Source: Rhodocyclus purpureus | GTDB taxonomy: Bacteria; Pseudomonadota; Gammaproteobacteria; Burkholderiales; Rhodocyclaceae | Reading direction: 5' to 3' | Assembly: GCF_016653115.1 (NCBI RefSeq) | Contig: NZ_NHRX01000018.1 | Location: 44,817-108,816, forward strand | Length of the DNA stretch: 64,000 bases | Part shown: positions 36,006 through 47,812 of the stretch, piece by piece | How positions within the stretch are numbered: position 1 is the stretch's first letter | Layout of the letters: each line of letters begins with the position of its first letter | Notes under the pieces: model-generated | Databases searched by the model: none | Told to the model about the DNA's origin: nothing | What the model saw: only the letters and a program-made list of their open reading frames with translations | Made by a program: the position numbers and the translations under genes

Positions 36006-36478
36006 TGCTGACTCCAGAATCCCTTGCCCGTATCGATCGCGAGATTGCCAAGTACCCGGAAGGCCAGCGTCAGTCGGCGGTGATGTCCGCGCTGGCGATC
36101 GCCCAGGAGGAGAAGGGCTTCCTCGCGCACGAGACGATCGAGTATGTCGCCCACTACCTCGGCATGAAGCCGATCGCCGCGCTCGAAGTGGCGACCTTCT
36201 ACAACATGTACGACCTGAAGCCGGTCGGACGGCACAAGCTCACGGTGTGCACCAACCTCCCGTGCATGCTGTCCGGCGGCGTGCATGCGCTCGAATACCT
36301 GCAGGAAAAGCTCGGCATCGGCCTCGATGAGACGACGCCCGACGGCAAGTACACGCTGAAGCAGGGAGAATGCATGGGCGCCTGCGGCGACGCGCCGGTG
36401 CTCCTCGTCAATAACCGGCGCATGTGCTGCAAGATGACGCCGGAGGCGATCGACGCAATGCTGGCGGAGCTCACCTGA
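36005..36478 (+). CDS. nuoE: NADH-quinone oxidoreductase subunit E
   Basis: 24-kDa subunit with the 2Fe-2S cluster N1a: thioredoxin-like fold with cysteines in [12 protein letters not shown] and [14 protein letters not shown]. 157 aa. The start ATG overlaps the nuoD stop by one base (TGATG), and nuoF starts in the same way at its end, a sign of translational coupling. Confidence 0.97.
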   Translation: MLTPESLARIDREIAKYPEGQRQSAVMSALAIAQEEKGFLAHETIEYVAHYLGMKPIAALEVATFYNMYDLKPVGRHKLTVCTNLPCMLSGGVHALEYLQEKLGIGLDETTPDGKYTLKQGECMGACGDAPVLLVNNRRMCCKMTPEAIDAMLAELT

Positions 36479-37812
36479 TGGCGATCCTCGGTTCGATCAA
36501 TCCGATCCTCACCGCCGGCCTCGACGGCGACCGGACCTGGCGTCTGGCCGACTACGTCGCGCGCGGCGGTTATACGGCCCTGCGCCGGGTGCTCGGCGAG
36601 CGCATTCCGCCGAACGAGATCATTGCCGAAGTCAAGAAGTCGGTGCTGCGCGGTCGTGGTGGTGCGGGTTTCCCGACCGGCCTCAAGTGGTCGTTCATGC
36701 CGCGCACGCTGCCGGGCGACAAGTACCTCGTCTGCAACTCCGACGAGGGCGAGCCGGGCACCTTCAAGGACCGCGACCTGTTGCGCTACAACCCGCACGC
36801 GGTGATCGAGGGCATGGTGATCGCCGGCTACGCGATCGGCGCGACGCGCGGCTACAACTACATCCACGGCGAGATCTGGGAACTCTACCAGCGCTTCGAG
36901 GAAGCGATAGCCGAGGCGCGCGCCGCCGGGTTCGTCGGCCAGAACATCCTCGGCTCCGACCATTCGTTCGAGCTGTACGCGCACCACGGTTACGGTGCCT
37001 ACATCTGCGGCGAGGAAACCGCGCTGCTCGAATCGATCGAGGGCAAGAAGGGCCAGCCGCGCTTCAAGCCGCCGTTCCCGGCGAGCTTCGGCCTCTACGG
37101 CCAGCCGACCACGATCAACAATACCGAGACCCTGGCGTCGGTTCCCTTCATCATGAACATGGGCGGCGACGCCTACCTCGCCGCGGGCAAGCCCGGCAAC
37201 GGCGGTCCGAAGCTGTTCTCCGTGTCCGGCCACGTCAATCGTCCCGGCAACTACGAGCTGCCGATGGGAACGCCGTTCGCGACCCTGCTCGAGATGGCCG
37301 GCGGCGTGCGCGGCGGGCGCAAGCTGAAGGCGGTGATCCCCGGCGGCGTCTCGGCGCCGGTCGTTCCCGGTGACGTGATGATGGAGGCGACGCTCGACTA
37401 CGACGGCGTTTCCAAGGCCGGCTCGATGCTCGGCTCGGGCGCGGTCATCGTCATGGACGAGACGACCTGCATGGTCAAGGCGCTCGAACGCCTCGCCTTC
37501 TTCTATCACGAGGAGTCCTGCGGGCAGTGCACGCCCTGCCGCGAGGGCACCGGATGGCTGTACAAGATCATCCATCGCATCGAAAATGGCCGGGGGCGGC
37601 CGGAGGATCTCGATCTCCTCGGCAGCCTGCCCGGCAACATCTCGGGACGGACGATCTGCGCCTTCGGCGACGCCGCGGCGGCGCCGGTGCAGAGCTTCCT
37701 CAAACATTTCCGCGACGAATTCGCGTATCACATCGAACACGGTCGCTGCCTCGTTCCGGTCGAGGTGCAGCGCGCCGGCAGCAGTTTCTTCACTGCGCCG
37801 GCTGAAGGTTGA
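36478..37812 (+). CDS. nuoF: NADH-quinone oxidoreductase subunit F
   Basis: NADH-binding 51-kDa subunit with FMN and cluster N3. FMN/NADH site [14 protein letters not shown] and [16 protein letters not shown]; cluster motif [13 protein letters not shown]. 444 aa starting with [14 protein letters not shown]. The ATG overlaps the nuoE stop codon by one base. Confidence 0.98.
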   Translation: MAILGSINPILTAGLDGDRTWRLADYVARGGYTALRRVLGERIPPNEIIAEVKKSVLRGRGGAGFPTGLKWSFMPRTLPGDKYLVCNSDEGEPGTFKDRDLLRYNPHAVIEGMVIAGYAIGATRGYNYIHGEIWELYQRFEEAIAEARAAGFVGQNILGSDHSFELYAHHGYGAYICGEETALLESIEGKKGQPRFKPPFPASFGLYGQPTTINNTETLASVPFIMNMGGDAYLAAGKPGNGGPKLFSVSGHVNRPGNYELPMGTPFATLLEMAGGVRGGRKLKAVIPGGVSAPVVPGDVMMEATLDYDGVSKAGSMLGSGAVIVMDETTCMVKALERLAFFYHEESCGQCTPCREGTGWLYKIIHRIENGRGRPEDLDLLGSLPGNISGRTICAFGDAAAAPVQSFLKHFRDEFAYHIEHGRCLVPVEVQRAGSSFFTAPAEG

Positions 37813-37817
37813 GCCAG

Positions 37818-40193
37818 ATGCCTGAAATCGAAATCGACGGTCAAGTGACGCAGTTCGCCGACGGCGCCAACATCATGGAGGTGGCCGAGCAGCTGGGCGT
37901 CTACATTCCGCACTTCTGTTACCACAAGAAGCTGTCGATCGCCGCCAGCTGCCGCGCCTGCCTGGTGCAGGTCGCCGGCGCCAACAAACCGGTGCCCGCC
38001 TGCGCGACGCCGGCGACCAACGGCATGAAGGTGTTCACGCACTCGCCGCTGGCGGCGCAGGCGCAGCAGGGGGTGATGGAATTCCTGCTGATCAACCACC
38101 CGCTCGACTGTCCGATCTGCGATCAGGGCGGCGAATGCCAGCTGCAGGACCTCGCGGTCGGCTACGGCAAGGGCGCCTCGCGCTTCCAGGAAGAGAAGCG
38201 CGTCGTCGTGCACAAGGATCCCGGCCCGTTGATCTCGATGCAGGAGATGAACCGCTGCATCCACTGCACACGCTGCGTCCGCTTCGGCCAGGAAATCGCC
38301 GGCATCATGGAACTGGGCATGGTCAACCGCAACATGCACGCGGAGATCACCACCTTCCTCGGGCGCAGCATCGATTCCGAGCTGTCCGGCAACATGATCG
38401 ACCTTTGTCCGGTCGGCGCGCTGACTTCGAAGCCCTTCCGCTTCGCGGCGCGCAACTGGGAGCTGTCGCGGCTGCCGTCGATCAGCCCGCACGACAGCGT
38501 CGGCGCCAACCTTACCGTGCAGACGCTCGGACAGCGCGTCATGCGTGTGCTGCCGCGCGAGAACGAGGCGGTCAACGAGTGCTGGATCTCCGACCGCGAT
38601 CGCTTCTCCTACGAAGGACTGAACAGCCCCGAACGGCTGACCCGGCCGCAGATCCGCATCGACGGAGAGCTGCGCGAGGTCGAGTGGAACGTCGCGCTCG
38701 ACTACGTCGCGCACGGCCTGCGCGACATTCGTGACAACTTCGGCGCCGACGAAATCGCTGCGCTCGCCGCGCCCTGGTCGACGGTCGAGGAGCTGCACCT
38801 CCTGCAGAAGGTGGTGCGTGGGCTCGGCTCGGGCAACGTCGATTTCCGCCCGCGTCGCTCCGATTTCGCGACCAAGGGCGTTCCTGCCGGCGCGCGCTGG
38901 CTCGGCATGCGCATCGCCGAGTTGAACGAGCTCGACGCGGCGCTGGTCGTCGGCAGCTTCGTGCGCAAGGACGTGCCGCTGTTCACGCACCGCCTGCGTC
39001 AGGCGGCGACGCACAACTGGGGGCGCATCAGCCTGATTTCGCTCGGCGACGACGACCCGCTGATGGACCTGCACCAGCACGTCGTGGTGTCGCCCTCGCA
39101 ACTGCCGATGGCGCTGGCGCGCGTGGTCAAGGCAGCGGCGCTGCAGTGCCGTGCGCCGATGCCGGCCGGTCTCGAAGCGGTCGTCCCGGACATCGAATCC
39201 GAAGAGATCGCGGCGAGCCTGCGCGTGCGCGGCAAGTGCATGATCTTCCTCGGCCGCGTCGCCGTGCAGCATCCGCACGCGGTGCAGCTGCACGTGCTCG
39301 CCCAGCAGCTGGCCGACATCACCGGCGCCCGCGTCGGTTTCATCGGCGACTCCGGCAACGGGGTCGGTGGCTACCTGTCCGGGGCGCTGCCGAGCGCGCG
39401 CAACGCGCGCACCATGTTCGCCGAGCCGCGTCGCGCCTATGTCCTGCTCAACGTCGAGCCCGAGCTCGACTGTCACAACGCGCAACTGGCGATGCAGGCG
39501 CTGCGCCAGGCCGAGCTGCGTGTCGTCCTCTCGCCCTTCGTCAGCGACACCATGCGCGAGTACGCCGACGTGCTGCTGCCGGTCGCACCTTTCACCGAAA
39601 CTTCCGGGACCTTCGTCAATTGCGAGGGCAGGGTGCAGAGCTTCAAGGGGGTCGTGCGTCCGCTCGGCGAGTCGCGTCCGGCGTGGAAGGTCCTGCGCGT
39701 CCTCGGCAACCTGCTCGACCTGCCCGGTTTCGAGTTCACGTCGAGCGAGGAAGTGCGCGACGCGGTCCTGCCGCCGGCCTCGCTCAGGGACGGGCAGTTC
39801 GCGACGGGCCTCGACAACAGCATCAGGCTGCCGATCGACCCCACGGCGCTGGTTCCGGCGAAGGACGTCGGCGGCCGTGTTCTCGAACGCATCGCCGACG
39901 TGCCGATCTACTTCGCCGACCCGCTGGTGCGGCGTGCGCCGGCGCTGCAGAAGACGCGCGACGCCGAGCCGCCGAGCGCGCGCATGTCGGCGGCGACGCT
40001 GGCTGAAGCCGGGCTGGTCGCCGGTGCGCCGGTCCGCCTGCGGCAGGCGTCGGCGCACGGCGTCGGCGAAGCGGTGCTCACCGCGGTCATCGACGACGGC
40101 GTTCCGGCCGGTTGCGTCCGCGTGTCCACCGGGCATCCGGGCACCGCGGCGCTCGGTGACATGTTCGGTCCGATCAGCGTGGAGGCCGCATGA
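37818..40193 (+). CDS. nuoG: NADH-quinone oxidoreductase subunit G
   Basis: Largest peripheral subunit, carrying several Fe-S clusters. The N-terminal 2Fe-2S ferredoxin domain (SCRACLVQ), the His/Cys cluster N5 segment [18 protein letters not shown] and the [10 protein letters not shown] motif are followed by a molybdopterin-oxidoreductase-like domain without cofactor. 791 aa from ATG 37818 (GAAGG upstream); an in-frame TTG lies three codons earlier. Confidence 0.97.
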   Translation: MPEIEIDGQVTQFADGANIMEVAEQLGVYIPHFCYHKKLSIAASCRACLVQVAGANKPVPACATPATNGMKVFTHSPLAAQAQQGVMEFLLINHPLDCPICDQGGECQLQDLAVGYGKGASRFQEEKRVVVHKDPGPLISMQEMNRCIHCTRCVRFGQEIAGIMELGMVNRNMHAEITTFLGRSIDSELSGNMIDLCPVGALTSKPFRFAARNWELSRLPSISPHDSVGANLTVQTLGQRVMRVLPRENEAVNECWISDRDRFSYEGLNSPERLTRPQIRIDGELREVEWNVALDYVAHGLRDIRDNFGADEIAALAAPWSTVEELHLLQKVVRGLGSGNVDFRPRRSDFATKGVPAGARWLGMRIAELNELDAALVVGSFVRKDVPLFTHRLRQAATHNWGRISLISLGDDDPLMDLHQHVVVSPSQLPMALARVVKAAALQCRAPMPAGLEAVVPDIESEEIAASLRVRGKCMIFLGRVAVQHPHAVQLHVLAQQLADITGARVGFIGDSGNGVGGYLSGALPSARNARTMFAEPRRAYVLLNVEPELDCHNAQLAMQALRQAELRVVLSPFVSDTMREYADVLLPVAPFTETSGTFVNCEGRVQSFKGVVRPLGESRPAWKVLRVLGNLLDLPGFEFTSSEEVRDAVLPPASLRDGQFATGLDNSIRLPIDPTALVPAKDVGGRVLERIADVPIYFADPLVRRAPALQKTRDAEPPSARMSAATLAEAGLVAGAPVRLRQASAHGVGEAVLTAVIDDGVPAGCVRVSTGHPGTAALGDMFGPISVEAA

Positions 40194-41245
40194 TGGAAGC
40201 CTTCCAGCAGTTTCTCGGTGAGTTCCTCGGCGAGTCTGGTGCGCTCGCCGTGTGGACACTCCTGAAGATCGTCGCGGTGGTCCTGCCGCTCCTGGGTGCG
40301 GTCGCCTACCTCACCTACGCCGAGCGCAAGATCATTGGCTTCATGCAGGTGCGTGTCGGTCCGCAGCGGGTCGGTTTCAAGGGCCTGCTGCAGCCGATTG
40401 CCGACGCGCTGAAGCTGATGTTCAAGGAAATCATCATCCCTACCGGCGCCGACAAGACGCTGTTCCTGCTGGCGCCGGTGCTGTCGATGATCCCGGCGCT
40501 GGCAGCGTGGGCGGTGGTGCCGTTCAACGACACGCTGGTGATCGCCGACGTCGACGCGAGCCTGCTCTTCGTCCTCGCGCTCAGCTCCTTCGGGGTTTAC
40601 GGGATCATCCTCGCCGGCTGGGCATCGAACTCGAAGTACGCGCTGCTCGGTGCGATGCGCTCGGCAGCGCAGCTCATCTCCTACGAAATCGCGATGGGGA
40701 TGGCGCTGATCACCGTGCTGATGGTGTCGAACAGCCTCAACCTGGGCGCGATCGTCGGCGCACAGGGGCAGGGGATGTTCGTCGACCTCGGCGCCGGCTT
40801 CCTGTCTTGGAACTGGCTGCCGCTCTTGCCGATGTTCGTCGTCTATGTGGTCTCCGGCGTCGCCGAGACCAACCGCGCGCCCTTCGACATGGCCGAAGGC
40901 GAGGCCGAGATCGTCGCCGGTTTCCACGTCGAGTACTCGGGGATGGCCTTCGCCATCTTCTTCCTCGCCGAATACGCGAACATGATCCTGGTCTCGGCGC
41001 TGACGGCCTTGCTGTTCCTCGGCGGCTGGCTGTCGCCGGTCGGCTTCCTGCCCGACAGCATCTTCTGGCTGTTCGCCAAGATTGCGGCGCTGCTCTTCTT
41101 CTTCCTCTGGATTCGCGCCACCTTCCCCCGCTACCGCTACGACCAGGTCATGCGTCTCGGCTGGAAGGTGTTCATTCCTCTGTGCTTCGTCTGGATCGTC
41201 GTCGTCGGCTGCTGGATGATGTCGCCCCTGAACATCTGGAAATGA
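40193..41245 (+). CDS. nuoH: NADH-quinone oxidoreductase subunit H
   Basis: Membrane subunit that completes the quinone entry channel. Eight transmembrane helices with the conserved loops [20 protein letters not shown] and [20 protein letters not shown]. 350 aa. ATG 40193 overlaps the nuoG stop (TGATG) and has GGAGG at seven bases; an ATG three bases earlier is possible. Confidence 0.97.
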   Translation: MEAFQQFLGEFLGESGALAVWTLLKIVAVVLPLLGAVAYLTYAERKIIGFMQVRVGPQRVGFKGLLQPIADALKLMFKEIIIPTGADKTLFLLAPVLSMIPALAAWAVVPFNDTLVIADVDASLLFVLALSSFGVYGIILAGWASNSKYALLGAMRSAAQLISYEIAMGMALITVLMVSNSLNLGAIVGAQGQGMFVDLGAGFLSWNWLPLLPMFVVYVVSGVAETNRAPFDMAEGEAEIVAGFHVEYSGMAFAIFFLAEYANMILVSALTALLFLGGWLSPVGFLPDSIFWLFAKIAALLFFFLWIRATFPRYRYDQVMRLGWKVFIPLCFVWIVVVGCWMMSPLNIWK

Positions 41246-41255
41246 GAGGCCGGCC

Positions 41256-41744
41256 ATGGGATCGATGAAGGATTTGCTCAACAGCTTCCTGCTCAAGGAA
41301 CTGTTCAAGGGGCTGGCGGTAACCGCGCGCTATTTCGCGGGGCGCAAGATCACGGTCTTCTACCCCGAGGAGAAGACGCCGCAGAGTTTCCGCTTCCGCG
41401 GGCTGCACGCGCTGCGCCGCTATCCGAACGGCGAGGAGCGCTGCATCGCGTGCAAGCTGTGCGAGGCCGTGTGCCCGGCACTGGCGATCACCATCGAGGC
41501 CGAGCCGCGCGACGACGGTTCGCGCCGCACCAGCCGCTACGACATCGACCTGACCAAGTGCATCTTCTGCGGTTTCTGCGAGGAAGCGTGTCCGGTCGAT
41601 GCGATCGTCGAGACGCGCGTCTTCGAGTATCACGGCGAACAGCGCGGCGACCTCTACTACACCAAGCAGATGCTCCTGGCCAACGGCGACCGCTACGAAG
41701 CGCAGATCGCCGCTGACCGCGAGAGCGACGCGAAATATCGCTGA
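41256..41744 (+). CDS. nuoI: NADH-quinone oxidoreductase subunit I
   Basis: Ferredoxin-like subunit with two 4Fe-4S clusters (N6a and N6b): [16 protein letters not shown] and [16 protein letters not shown]. 162 aa. Located between nuoH and nuoJ as in other bacteria. Confidence 0.98.
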   Translation: MGSMKDLLNSFLLKELFKGLAVTARYFAGRKITVFYPEEKTPQSFRFRGLHALRRYPNGEERCIACKLCEAVCPALAITIEAEPRDDGSRRTSRYDIDLTKCIFCGFCEEACPVDAIVETRVFEYHGEQRGDLYYTKQMLLANGDRYEAQIAADRESDAKYR

Positions 41745-41756
41745 CGGGCGGCCGTG

Positions 41757-42359
41757 ATGGAATTCAAGAGCTTCGTCTTCTACCTCTTCTCGCTGCTGGC
41801 GGTATTCGGCGCGCTACGCGTGGTCACCGCGCGCAACCCCGTGCATGCCGTGCTCTTCCTGGTGCTCGCCTTCGTCTCCGCCGCCGGCATCTGGATGCTG
41901 CTCGAAGCGGAGTTCCTGGCGATCACGCTGGTACTCGTCTATGTCGGTGCGGTGATGGTGCTGTTCCTTTTCGTCGTGATGATGCTCGACATCAACATCG
42001 ACCGCCTGCGCGAGGGCTTCTGGAGCTACCTGCCGCTCGGTGCGACGGTTGGCGCGCTGATGGTGCTGGAGATGGGCGTCATCCTCGCCGGTTCCTACCT
42101 CGGCCTGTTCGAGCACGCGATCGGCGCCGGCAGCGGCGAATCGAACGTCAAGGCGGTCGGTCGCCTGATCTACACCGACTACGTCTATCCGTTCGAGCTC
42201 GCCTCGATCATCCTGCTCGTCGGCATCATCGCCGCCATCGCGCTGACCGGGCGCAAGCCCAAGGCGGGCAACAAGGCGATCGACCCGGCGCAGCAGGTGC
42301 GGGTCAAGGCCAGCGACCGCCTGCGTATCGTCAGCATGCCGATCGAGAAACAAGAATGA
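41757..42359 (+). CDS. nuoJ: NADH-quinone oxidoreductase subunit J
   Basis: Membrane subunit with five helices; contains [18 protein letters not shown] and the conserved helix-3 segment [17 protein letters not shown]. 200 aa from ATG 41757; a GTG three bases earlier is in frame. A polar tail ends it (about residues 165-200). Confidence 0.96.
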   Translation: MEFKSFVFYLFSLLAVFGALRVVTARNPVHAVLFLVLAFVSAAGIWMLLEAEFLAITLVLVYVGAVMVLFLFVVMMLDINIDRLREGFWSYLPLGATVGALMVLEMGVILAGSYLGLFEHAIGAGSGESNVKAVGRLIYTDYVYPFELASIILLVGIIAAIALTGRKPKAGNKAIDPAQQVRVKASDRLRIVSMPIEKQE

Positions 42360-42432
42360 AGTGCACCGGAATGAAGCCTGCCGCCAGGCCCCTTTCCGCG
42401 TCGCTGCAACGCCAGGAAGAACAGGAGATGCC

Positions 42433-42738
42433 TTGCTGACACTGTCGCATTATCTGATCCTTGCCGCGATCCTCTTCGCCATCGGCATCGTCGGGATTTT
42501 CCTCAACCGGAAAAACCTGATCGTGCTGCTCATGTCGATCGAGCTGGTCCTGCTCGCGGTCAATACCAACTTCGTCGCCTTCTCGCGCTTCATGAACGAC
42601 GTCGATGGGCAGGTGTTCGTCTTCTTCATCCTCGTCGTCGCAGCGGCCGAGGTCGCCATCGGCCTGGCCATCCTGGTCGTCCTCTTCCGCAACCTGAGGA
42701 CCGTCCATGTCGATGACCTCGACCAACTGAAGGGCTGA
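42433..42738 (+). CDS. nuoK: NADH-quinone oxidoreductase subunit K
   Basis: Three-helix antiporter-like membrane subunit with the buried glutamates in [15 protein letters not shown] and [14 protein letters not shown] chose TTG 42433 because AGGAG lies five bases upstream and because it gives 101 aa, the family length ([15 protein letters not shown]). The frame is open to an ATG at 42361, but that adds 24 polar residues that do not belong to the family. Confidence 0.95.
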   Translation: MLTLSHYLILAAILFAIGIVGIFLNRKNLIVLLMSIELVLLAVNTNFVAFSRFMNDVDGQVFVFFILVVAAAEVAIGLAILVVLFRNLRTVHVDDLDQLKG

Positions 42739-42742
42739 GCGC

Positions 42743-44770
42743 ATGGATCTCAAAAGCCTGACGCTCCTCGCCGCGCTGGCGCCGCTCGCCGGCGCCGCCG
42801 TTGCCGGCCTCTTTTGCCGCGTCATCCCGCGTGCGCTCGCGCACAGTGCGACGATCGCCGGCGTCGCCGTCTCCTTCCTCGCCTCGCTGCTGGTCTTCCA
42901 GCAGGTCAGGGAAGGCGCGCGTTTCAACGGTCCGGTCTATGAATGGCTGACCAGCGGCGACTACAGCTTCGCGGTCGGCTTCCTGGTCGATCCCCTGACT
43001 GCGTCGATGATGCTGGTCGTCACCTTCGTCTCGCTGATGGTGCATATCTACACCATCGGTTACATGCGCGACGACCCCGGCTACAACCGCTTCTTCAGCT
43101 ACATCTCGCTGTTCACCTTCTCGATGCTGATGCTGGTGACCGCCAACAACTTCATGCAGCTGTTCTTCGGCTGGGAAGCGGTCGGCCTCGTCTCCTACCT
43201 GCTGATCGGCTTCTGGTACACGCGGCCGACGGCGATCTTCGCCAACCTGAAGGCCTTCCTGGTCAACCGCGTCGGCGATTTCGGCTTCATCCTCGGCATC
43301 GCGCTGGTGCTCGGCGCCTGCGGCACGCTCGACTACGCGGACGTCTTCGCCAAGGCGCCCGAACTCGTCGGCCGGACGATCTCGCTGTTCGGCGTGAACG
43401 CCGAGGGCGTCGCGCTGCTCTCAGCCATCTGCATCCTGCTCTTCGTCGGCGCCATGGGCAAGTCGGCGCAGGTGCCGCTGCACGTCTGGCTGCCCGACTC
43501 GATGGAAGGCCCGACGCCGATCTCGGCGCTGATCCACGCGGCGACGATGGTCACCGCCGGCATCTTCATGGTCGCGCGCATGTCGCCCCTGTTCGAGTTG
43601 TCGGAGACGGCGCTGTCCTTCGTCATCGTCATCGGCGCCATCACCGCGCTGTTCATGGGCTTCCTCGGCATCATCCAGAACGACATCAAGCGCGTCGTCG
43701 CCTACTCGACGCTGTCGCAGCTCGGCTACATGACCGTCGCGCTGGGCGCCTCCGCCTACTCGGCGGCCATCTTCCACCTGATGACGCACGCCTTCTTCAA
43801 GGCGCTGCTCTTCCTTGGCGCCGGCTCGGTGATCCTGGCCATGCACCACGAGCAGGACATCCGCAAGATGGGCGGGCTCGCGCGCTACCTGCCGATCACC
43901 TGGATCACCTCGCTGATCGGTTCGCTGGCACTGATCGGCACGCCGCTGTTCTCCGGCTTCTACTCGAAGGACTCGATCATCGAGGCGGTCGCCGCGTCGA
44001 ACATCCCGGGTTCAGGCTTCGCCTACGCGGCGGTGCTGGCCGGCGTCTTCGTCACCGCCTTCTACTCGTTCCGCATGTACTTCCTGGTCTTCCATGGCCA
44101 GGAGCGCTTCGGCCAGGAGGACGCCCACGCCCATGCGCACCACGACGAGCACGGGCACGACGAGCACCACGGCCTCGCGCCCGGCGAGAAGCCGCACGAG
44201 AGCCCGCTGGTGGTGACCCTGCCGCTCATTCTGCTGGCGATCCCCTCGCTCCTGATCGGTTACTTCACGATCGAGCCGATGCTCTTCGGTGACTGGTTCG
44301 CCGACGCGATCTTCGTCGACCTCGACGCGCACCCGGCAATGCGCGAACTCGCGCACGAGTTCCACGGTGCGGCGGCGATGGCGGTGCACGGATTGAGCAC
44401 GGCACCTTTCTGGCTGGCCACCGCCGGCGTCGTCCTCGCCTGGTTCCTCTACATCAAGCGTCCCGAGCTGCCGGCCGTGTTCAAGGCGCGCCTCGAACCG
44501 CTCTACGTGCTGCTGGAGAACAAGTACTACTTCGACCGCTTCAACGAGGTGGTCCTCGCCGGCGGTTCCCGCCTGCTCGGTCGCGGCCTGTGGCAGGGCG
44601 GTGACGTGCGCACCATCGACGGCTTGGTCAATGGCGCGGCCAGACTGGTCGGTTGGGGCGCTTCGCTGCTGCGCTTCTTCCAGACCGGACGCATCTACCA
44701 GTACGCTTTCACGATGATCTTCGGACTGCTCCTCCTCCTGAGCCTGATGCTCTGGGTCGGACGCGCCTGA
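42743..44770 (+). CDS. nuoL: NADH-quinone oxidoreductase subunit L
   Basis: Largest antiporter-like proton-pumping subunit, with about 15 transmembrane helices and the long lateral helix at the C-terminus. Conserved FFGWEAVGLVSYLLIGFW and the lysine/histidine channel segment WLPDSMEGPTPISALIHAAT are present. A His-rich cytoplasmic or periplasmic loop (about residues 455-480, HAHAHHDEHGHDEHHG) is unusually long and could bind metal. 675 aa. Confidence 0.97.
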   Translation: MDLKSLTLLAALAPLAGAAVAGLFCRVIPRALAHSATIAGVAVSFLASLLVFQQVREGARFNGPVYEWLTSGDYSFAVGFLVDPLTASMMLVVTFVSLMVHIYTIGYMRDDPGYNRFFSYISLFTFSMLMLVTANNFMQLFFGWEAVGLVSYLLIGFWYTRPTAIFANLKAFLVNRVGDFGFILGIALVLGACGTLDYADVFAKAPELVGRTISLFGVNAEGVALLSAICILLFVGAMGKSAQVPLHVWLPDSMEGPTPISALIHAATMVTAGIFMVARMSPLFELSETALSFVIVIGAITALFMGFLGIIQNDIKRVVAYSTLSQLGYMTVALGASAYSAAIFHLMTHAFFKALLFLGAGSVILAMHHEQDIRKMGGLARYLPITWITSLIGSLALIGTPLFSGFYSKDSIIEAVAASNIPGSGFAYAAVLAGVFVTAFYSFRMYFLVFHGQERFGQEDAHAHAHHDEHGHDEHHGLAPGEKPHESPLVVTLPLILLAIPSLLIGYFTIEPMLFGDWFADAIFVDLDAHPAMRELAHEFHGAAAMAVHGLSTAPFWLATAGVVLAWFLYIKRPELPAVFKARLEPLYVLLENKYYFDRFNEVVLAGGSRLLGRGLWQGGDVRTIDGLVNGAARLVGWGASLLRFFQTGRIYQYAFTMIFGLLLLLSLMLWVGRA

Positions 44771-44787
44771 TCCGGAACGGGAATACC

Positions 44788-46272
44788 ATGTCAGAGGCTC
44801 CGCTGCTTTCTCTCGCCATCTGGATACCGATCCTCGCCGGCTTCGCCGTGCTCGCGACCGGTGGCGACCGTAACGCGCCGCTCGCGCGCATGCTCGCGCT
44901 CGCCGGTGCGCTGGTCGGCTTCGCGGTGACCCTGCCGCTCTATGCCGGCTTCGACCCGACGACGCCGGCGATGCAGTTCGTCGAACAGCACACCTGGATC
45001 GCACGTTTCAACATCCACTACCTGCTCGGCGTCGACGGCATCTCGATGCTGTTCGTGATCCTCAACAGCTTCATCACGGTGATCGTCGTCCTCGCCGGCT
45101 GGCAGGTGATCGACAACAAGGTCGCGCAGTACAACGCCGCCTTCCTGATCATGTCGGGGCTGTTGAACGGGATCTTCTCGGCGCTCGACGGCGTCCTCTT
45201 TTACGTCTTCTTCGAAGCCTCGCTGATCCCGCTCTACCTGATCATCGGTATCTGGGGCGGTGCCAACCGCATCTACGCGGCCTTCAAGTTCTTCCTGTTC
45301 ACGCTGGCCGGTTCGCTGCTGCTCTTGATCGCGATCCTCTACCTGTTCTTCAGCTCCGGCGGCAGCTTCGCGATCCTCGACTGGCACCAGGTGCCGCTCG
45401 ACGCTCAGGAGCAGTTCTGGATCTTCCTCGCCTTCCTCGTGGCTTTCGCGGTGAAGATTCCGATGTGGCCGGTGCACACCTGGCTGCCCGACGCGCACGT
45501 CGAGGCACCGACCGGTGGCTCGATCGTCCTGGCGGCGATCGCGCTGAAGCTCGGTGCCTACGGTCTGGTGCGCTTCTCGCTGCCGATCACCCCCGATGCC
45601 GCGCACGAGTTGACCTGGCTGATCGTCGCCATGTCGCTGATCGCGATCGTCTACATCGGCTTCGTCGCGCTGGTGCAGGAGGACATGAAGAAGCTGGTCG
45701 CTTACTCGTCGATCGCGCACATGGGCTTCGTCACCCTTGGTTTCTTCGTCTTCTCGGCGATCGGCATCGAGGGCGCGCTGGTGCAGATGATCTCGCACGG
45801 CTTCGTCTCGGGCGCCATGTTCTTCTGCATCGGCGTCATGTACGACCGCGTGCACTCGCGCCGCATCGCCGACTACGGCGGCGTGGTGAACACCATGCCG
45901 AAGTTCGCCGCCTTCTTCATGCTCTTCGCGATGGCCAACGCGGGCCTCCCGGCGACCTCGGGCTTTGTCGGCGAGTTCATGGTCATCCTCGCCGCGGTGC
46001 AGTCGAACTTCTGGGTCGGCTTCGCCGCCGCGACCACCCTGATCCTCGGCGCCGCCTATACGCTGTGGATGGTCAAGCGCGTCATCTTCGGTGCCGTGGC
46101 CAACCACCACGTCGCCGCGCTTACCGACGTCAATGCCCGCGAGTTCGCGATCCTCGCGCTGCTCGCCGTGACCGTGCTGGGCATGGGCCTTTATCCTCAG
46201 CCATTCACCGAAGTGATGCACAGCTCGGTCAATGAACTCGTTCGCCACATCGCCGTCAGCAAGATCCAGTAA
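44788..46272 (+). CDS. nuoM: NADH-quinone oxidoreductase subunit M
   Basis: Antiporter-like proton-pumping subunit, about 14 helices. YVFFEASLIPLYLIIGIWGG, the TM segment MWPVHTWLPDAHVEAPTGGS and the lysine in KKLVAYSSIAHMGFVTLG are characteristic. 494 aa from ATG 44788 (MSEAPLLSLAIW); the frame is open into nuoL but the upstream part is not membrane-like. Confidence 0.97.
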   Translation: MSEAPLLSLAIWIPILAGFAVLATGGDRNAPLARMLALAGALVGFAVTLPLYAGFDPTTPAMQFVEQHTWIARFNIHYLLGVDGISMLFVILNSFITVIVVLAGWQVIDNKVAQYNAAFLIMSGLLNGIFSALDGVLFYVFFEASLIPLYLIIGIWGGANRIYAAFKFFLFTLAGSLLLLIAILYLFFSSGGSFAILDWHQVPLDAQEQFWIFLAFLVAFAVKIPMWPVHTWLPDAHVEAPTGGSIVLAAIALKLGAYGLVRFSLPITPDAAHELTWLIVAMSLIAIVYIGFVALVQEDMKKLVAYSSIAHMGFVTLGFFVFSAIGIEGALVQMISHGFVSGAMFFCIGVMYDRVHSRRIADYGGVVNTMPKFAAFFMLFAMANAGLPATSGFVGEFMVILAAVQSNFWVGFAAATTLILGAAYTLWMVKRVIFGAVANHHVAALTDVNAREFAILALLAVTVLGMGLYPQPFTEVMHSSVNELVRHIAVSKIQ

Positions 46273-46287
46273 GGACGCAGCCGCGCC

Positions 46288-47787
46288 ATGACCCTCGCCG
46301 AAATGCAATTCATCCTCCCCGACCTGCGTCCTGCGGCCGCGGAGCTGTTCGTCCTGGCGATGAGCTGCGTGATCCTGTTCGTCGACATCGTCGTCAAGGA
46401 TACGCGGCGCACCGCGCTGTTCGCGCTGACCCAGCTCACCCTGCTCGGCGCTGCCTTCGTCACCTGGTCCGGCCTCTCGGGCGAGGTCAGCTACACCTTC
46501 AGCAACACCTACGTCCATGACCTCCTGAGCGACGTGCTGAAGCTGATGCTCTACCTGACGGTGATGGTGGTCCTCGTCTATGCGCGCCCGTACGTGATCG
46601 CGCGGCCCTTGCTCGGTCGCGGCGAGTTCTACTCGCTGACGCTGTTCGCGACCCTCGGCATGATGGTGATGATCTCGGCCAATCACTTCCTCACCATCTA
46701 CCTCGGCCTCGAACTGCTGTCGCTGTCGCTCTACGCGATGGTCGCGCTCGACCGCGATTCGCCCAAGGCCGCCGAGGCGGCGATGAAGTACCTGGTGCTC
46801 GGCGCGCTCGCTTCGGGGCTGCTGCTCTACGGCATGTCGATGATCTACGGCGCGGTCGGCTCGCTCGAGATCGGCGAGGTCGCCGAGCGCATCAACGCCG
46901 GCGTCGCCAACCACACCATCCTAGTCTTCGGCCTGGTCTTCCTCATCGCCGGCCTCGCCTTCAAGCTCGGCCTCGTCCCCTTCCACATGTGGATCCCCGA
47001 CGTCTATCACGGTGCGCCGACGCCGGTCGCGCTGCTGATCGGCAGCGCGCCGAAGCTCGCTGCGTTCGCGATCGTCATCCGCATGCTCGGCAACGGGCTG
47101 ATCGTCCTCTCGCACGACTGGCAACTGATGCTGATGCTGATGGCCGTGCTCTCGATCGCGATCGGCAACATCGCCGCGATCGCGCAGCACAATCTGAAGC
47201 GCATGCTGGCCTATTCGGCGATCTCGCACATGGGCTTCATGGTGCTGGCGCTCGCCTGCGGCGTCGTCGAGGGCGACCCGCGTTACGCGCTCAACGCCTA
47301 CAGCTCGGCGATGTTCTACGTCGTCGTCTACGTGCTGTCGACGGCCGGCACCTTCGGCATGATCCTGCTGCTCGCGCGCTCGGGTTTCGAGGCCGACAGC
47401 CTCGAAGACTACAAGGGCCTGAACAAGCGCAACCCGTGGTACGCGGCGATCCTGATGATGCTGATGTTCTCGATGGCGGGCATCCCGTTCTTCGTCGGCT
47501 TCTTCGCCAAGTTCTCGGTGCTGCAGTCGGTGGTCGCCGCCGGCTACCTGTGGCTGGCGATCTTCGCTGTTCTCATGTCGCTGATCGGTGCCTTCTACTA
47601 CCTGCGCGTCGTCAAGCTCATGTACTTCGACGCGCCGACCGACGATACGCCGATCCACACGCCCTTCGAGGTGAAGGCACTGATCTCGGTCAACGGTCTC
47701 GCCGTCGCCGTGCTCGGGATCTTCCCCGACCTCCTGATGTGGTTCTGCCTGCTGGCGATCCGCCTCTCGCTGGCGGTGCTCGGCTGA
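46288..47787 (+). CDS. nuoN: NADH-quinone oxidoreductase subunit N
   Basis: Third antiporter-like pump subunit. Has [38 protein letters not shown] and [16 protein letters not shown]. 499 aa. Last gene of the complete nuoA-N operon; only 25 bases separate it from the Nudix gene, with no terminator visible, so the operon may continue. Confidence 0.97.
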   Translation: MTLAEMQFILPDLRPAAAELFVLAMSCVILFVDIVVKDTRRTALFALTQLTLLGAAFVTWSGLSGEVSYTFSNTYVHDLLSDVLKLMLYLTVMVVLVYARPYVIARPLLGRGEFYSLTLFATLGMMVMISANHFLTIYLGLELLSLSLYAMVALDRDSPKAAEAAMKYLVLGALASGLLLYGMSMIYGAVGSLEIGEVAERINAGVANHTILVFGLVFLIAGLAFKLGLVPFHMWIPDVYHGAPTPVALLIGSAPKLAAFAIVIRMLGNGLIVLSHDWQLMLMLMAVLSIAIGNIAAIAQHNLKRMLAYSAISHMGFMVLALACGVVEGDPRYALNAYSSAMFYVVVYVLSTAGTFGMILLLARSGFEADSLEDYKGLNKRNPWYAAILMMLMFSMAGIPFFVGFFAKFSVLQSVVAAGYLWLAIFAVLMSLIGAFYYLRVVKLMYFDAPTDDTPIHTPFEVKALISVNGLAVAVLGIFPDLLMWFCLLAIRLSLAVLG

Positions 47788-47812
47788 GTTTTCCCTGAGC
47801 GAGGCCGCGCGC

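Noticed and set aside
37728..40259. 843-codon frame on the minus strand
   Set aside because: Antisense to nuoG, which has all expected Fe-S motifs.
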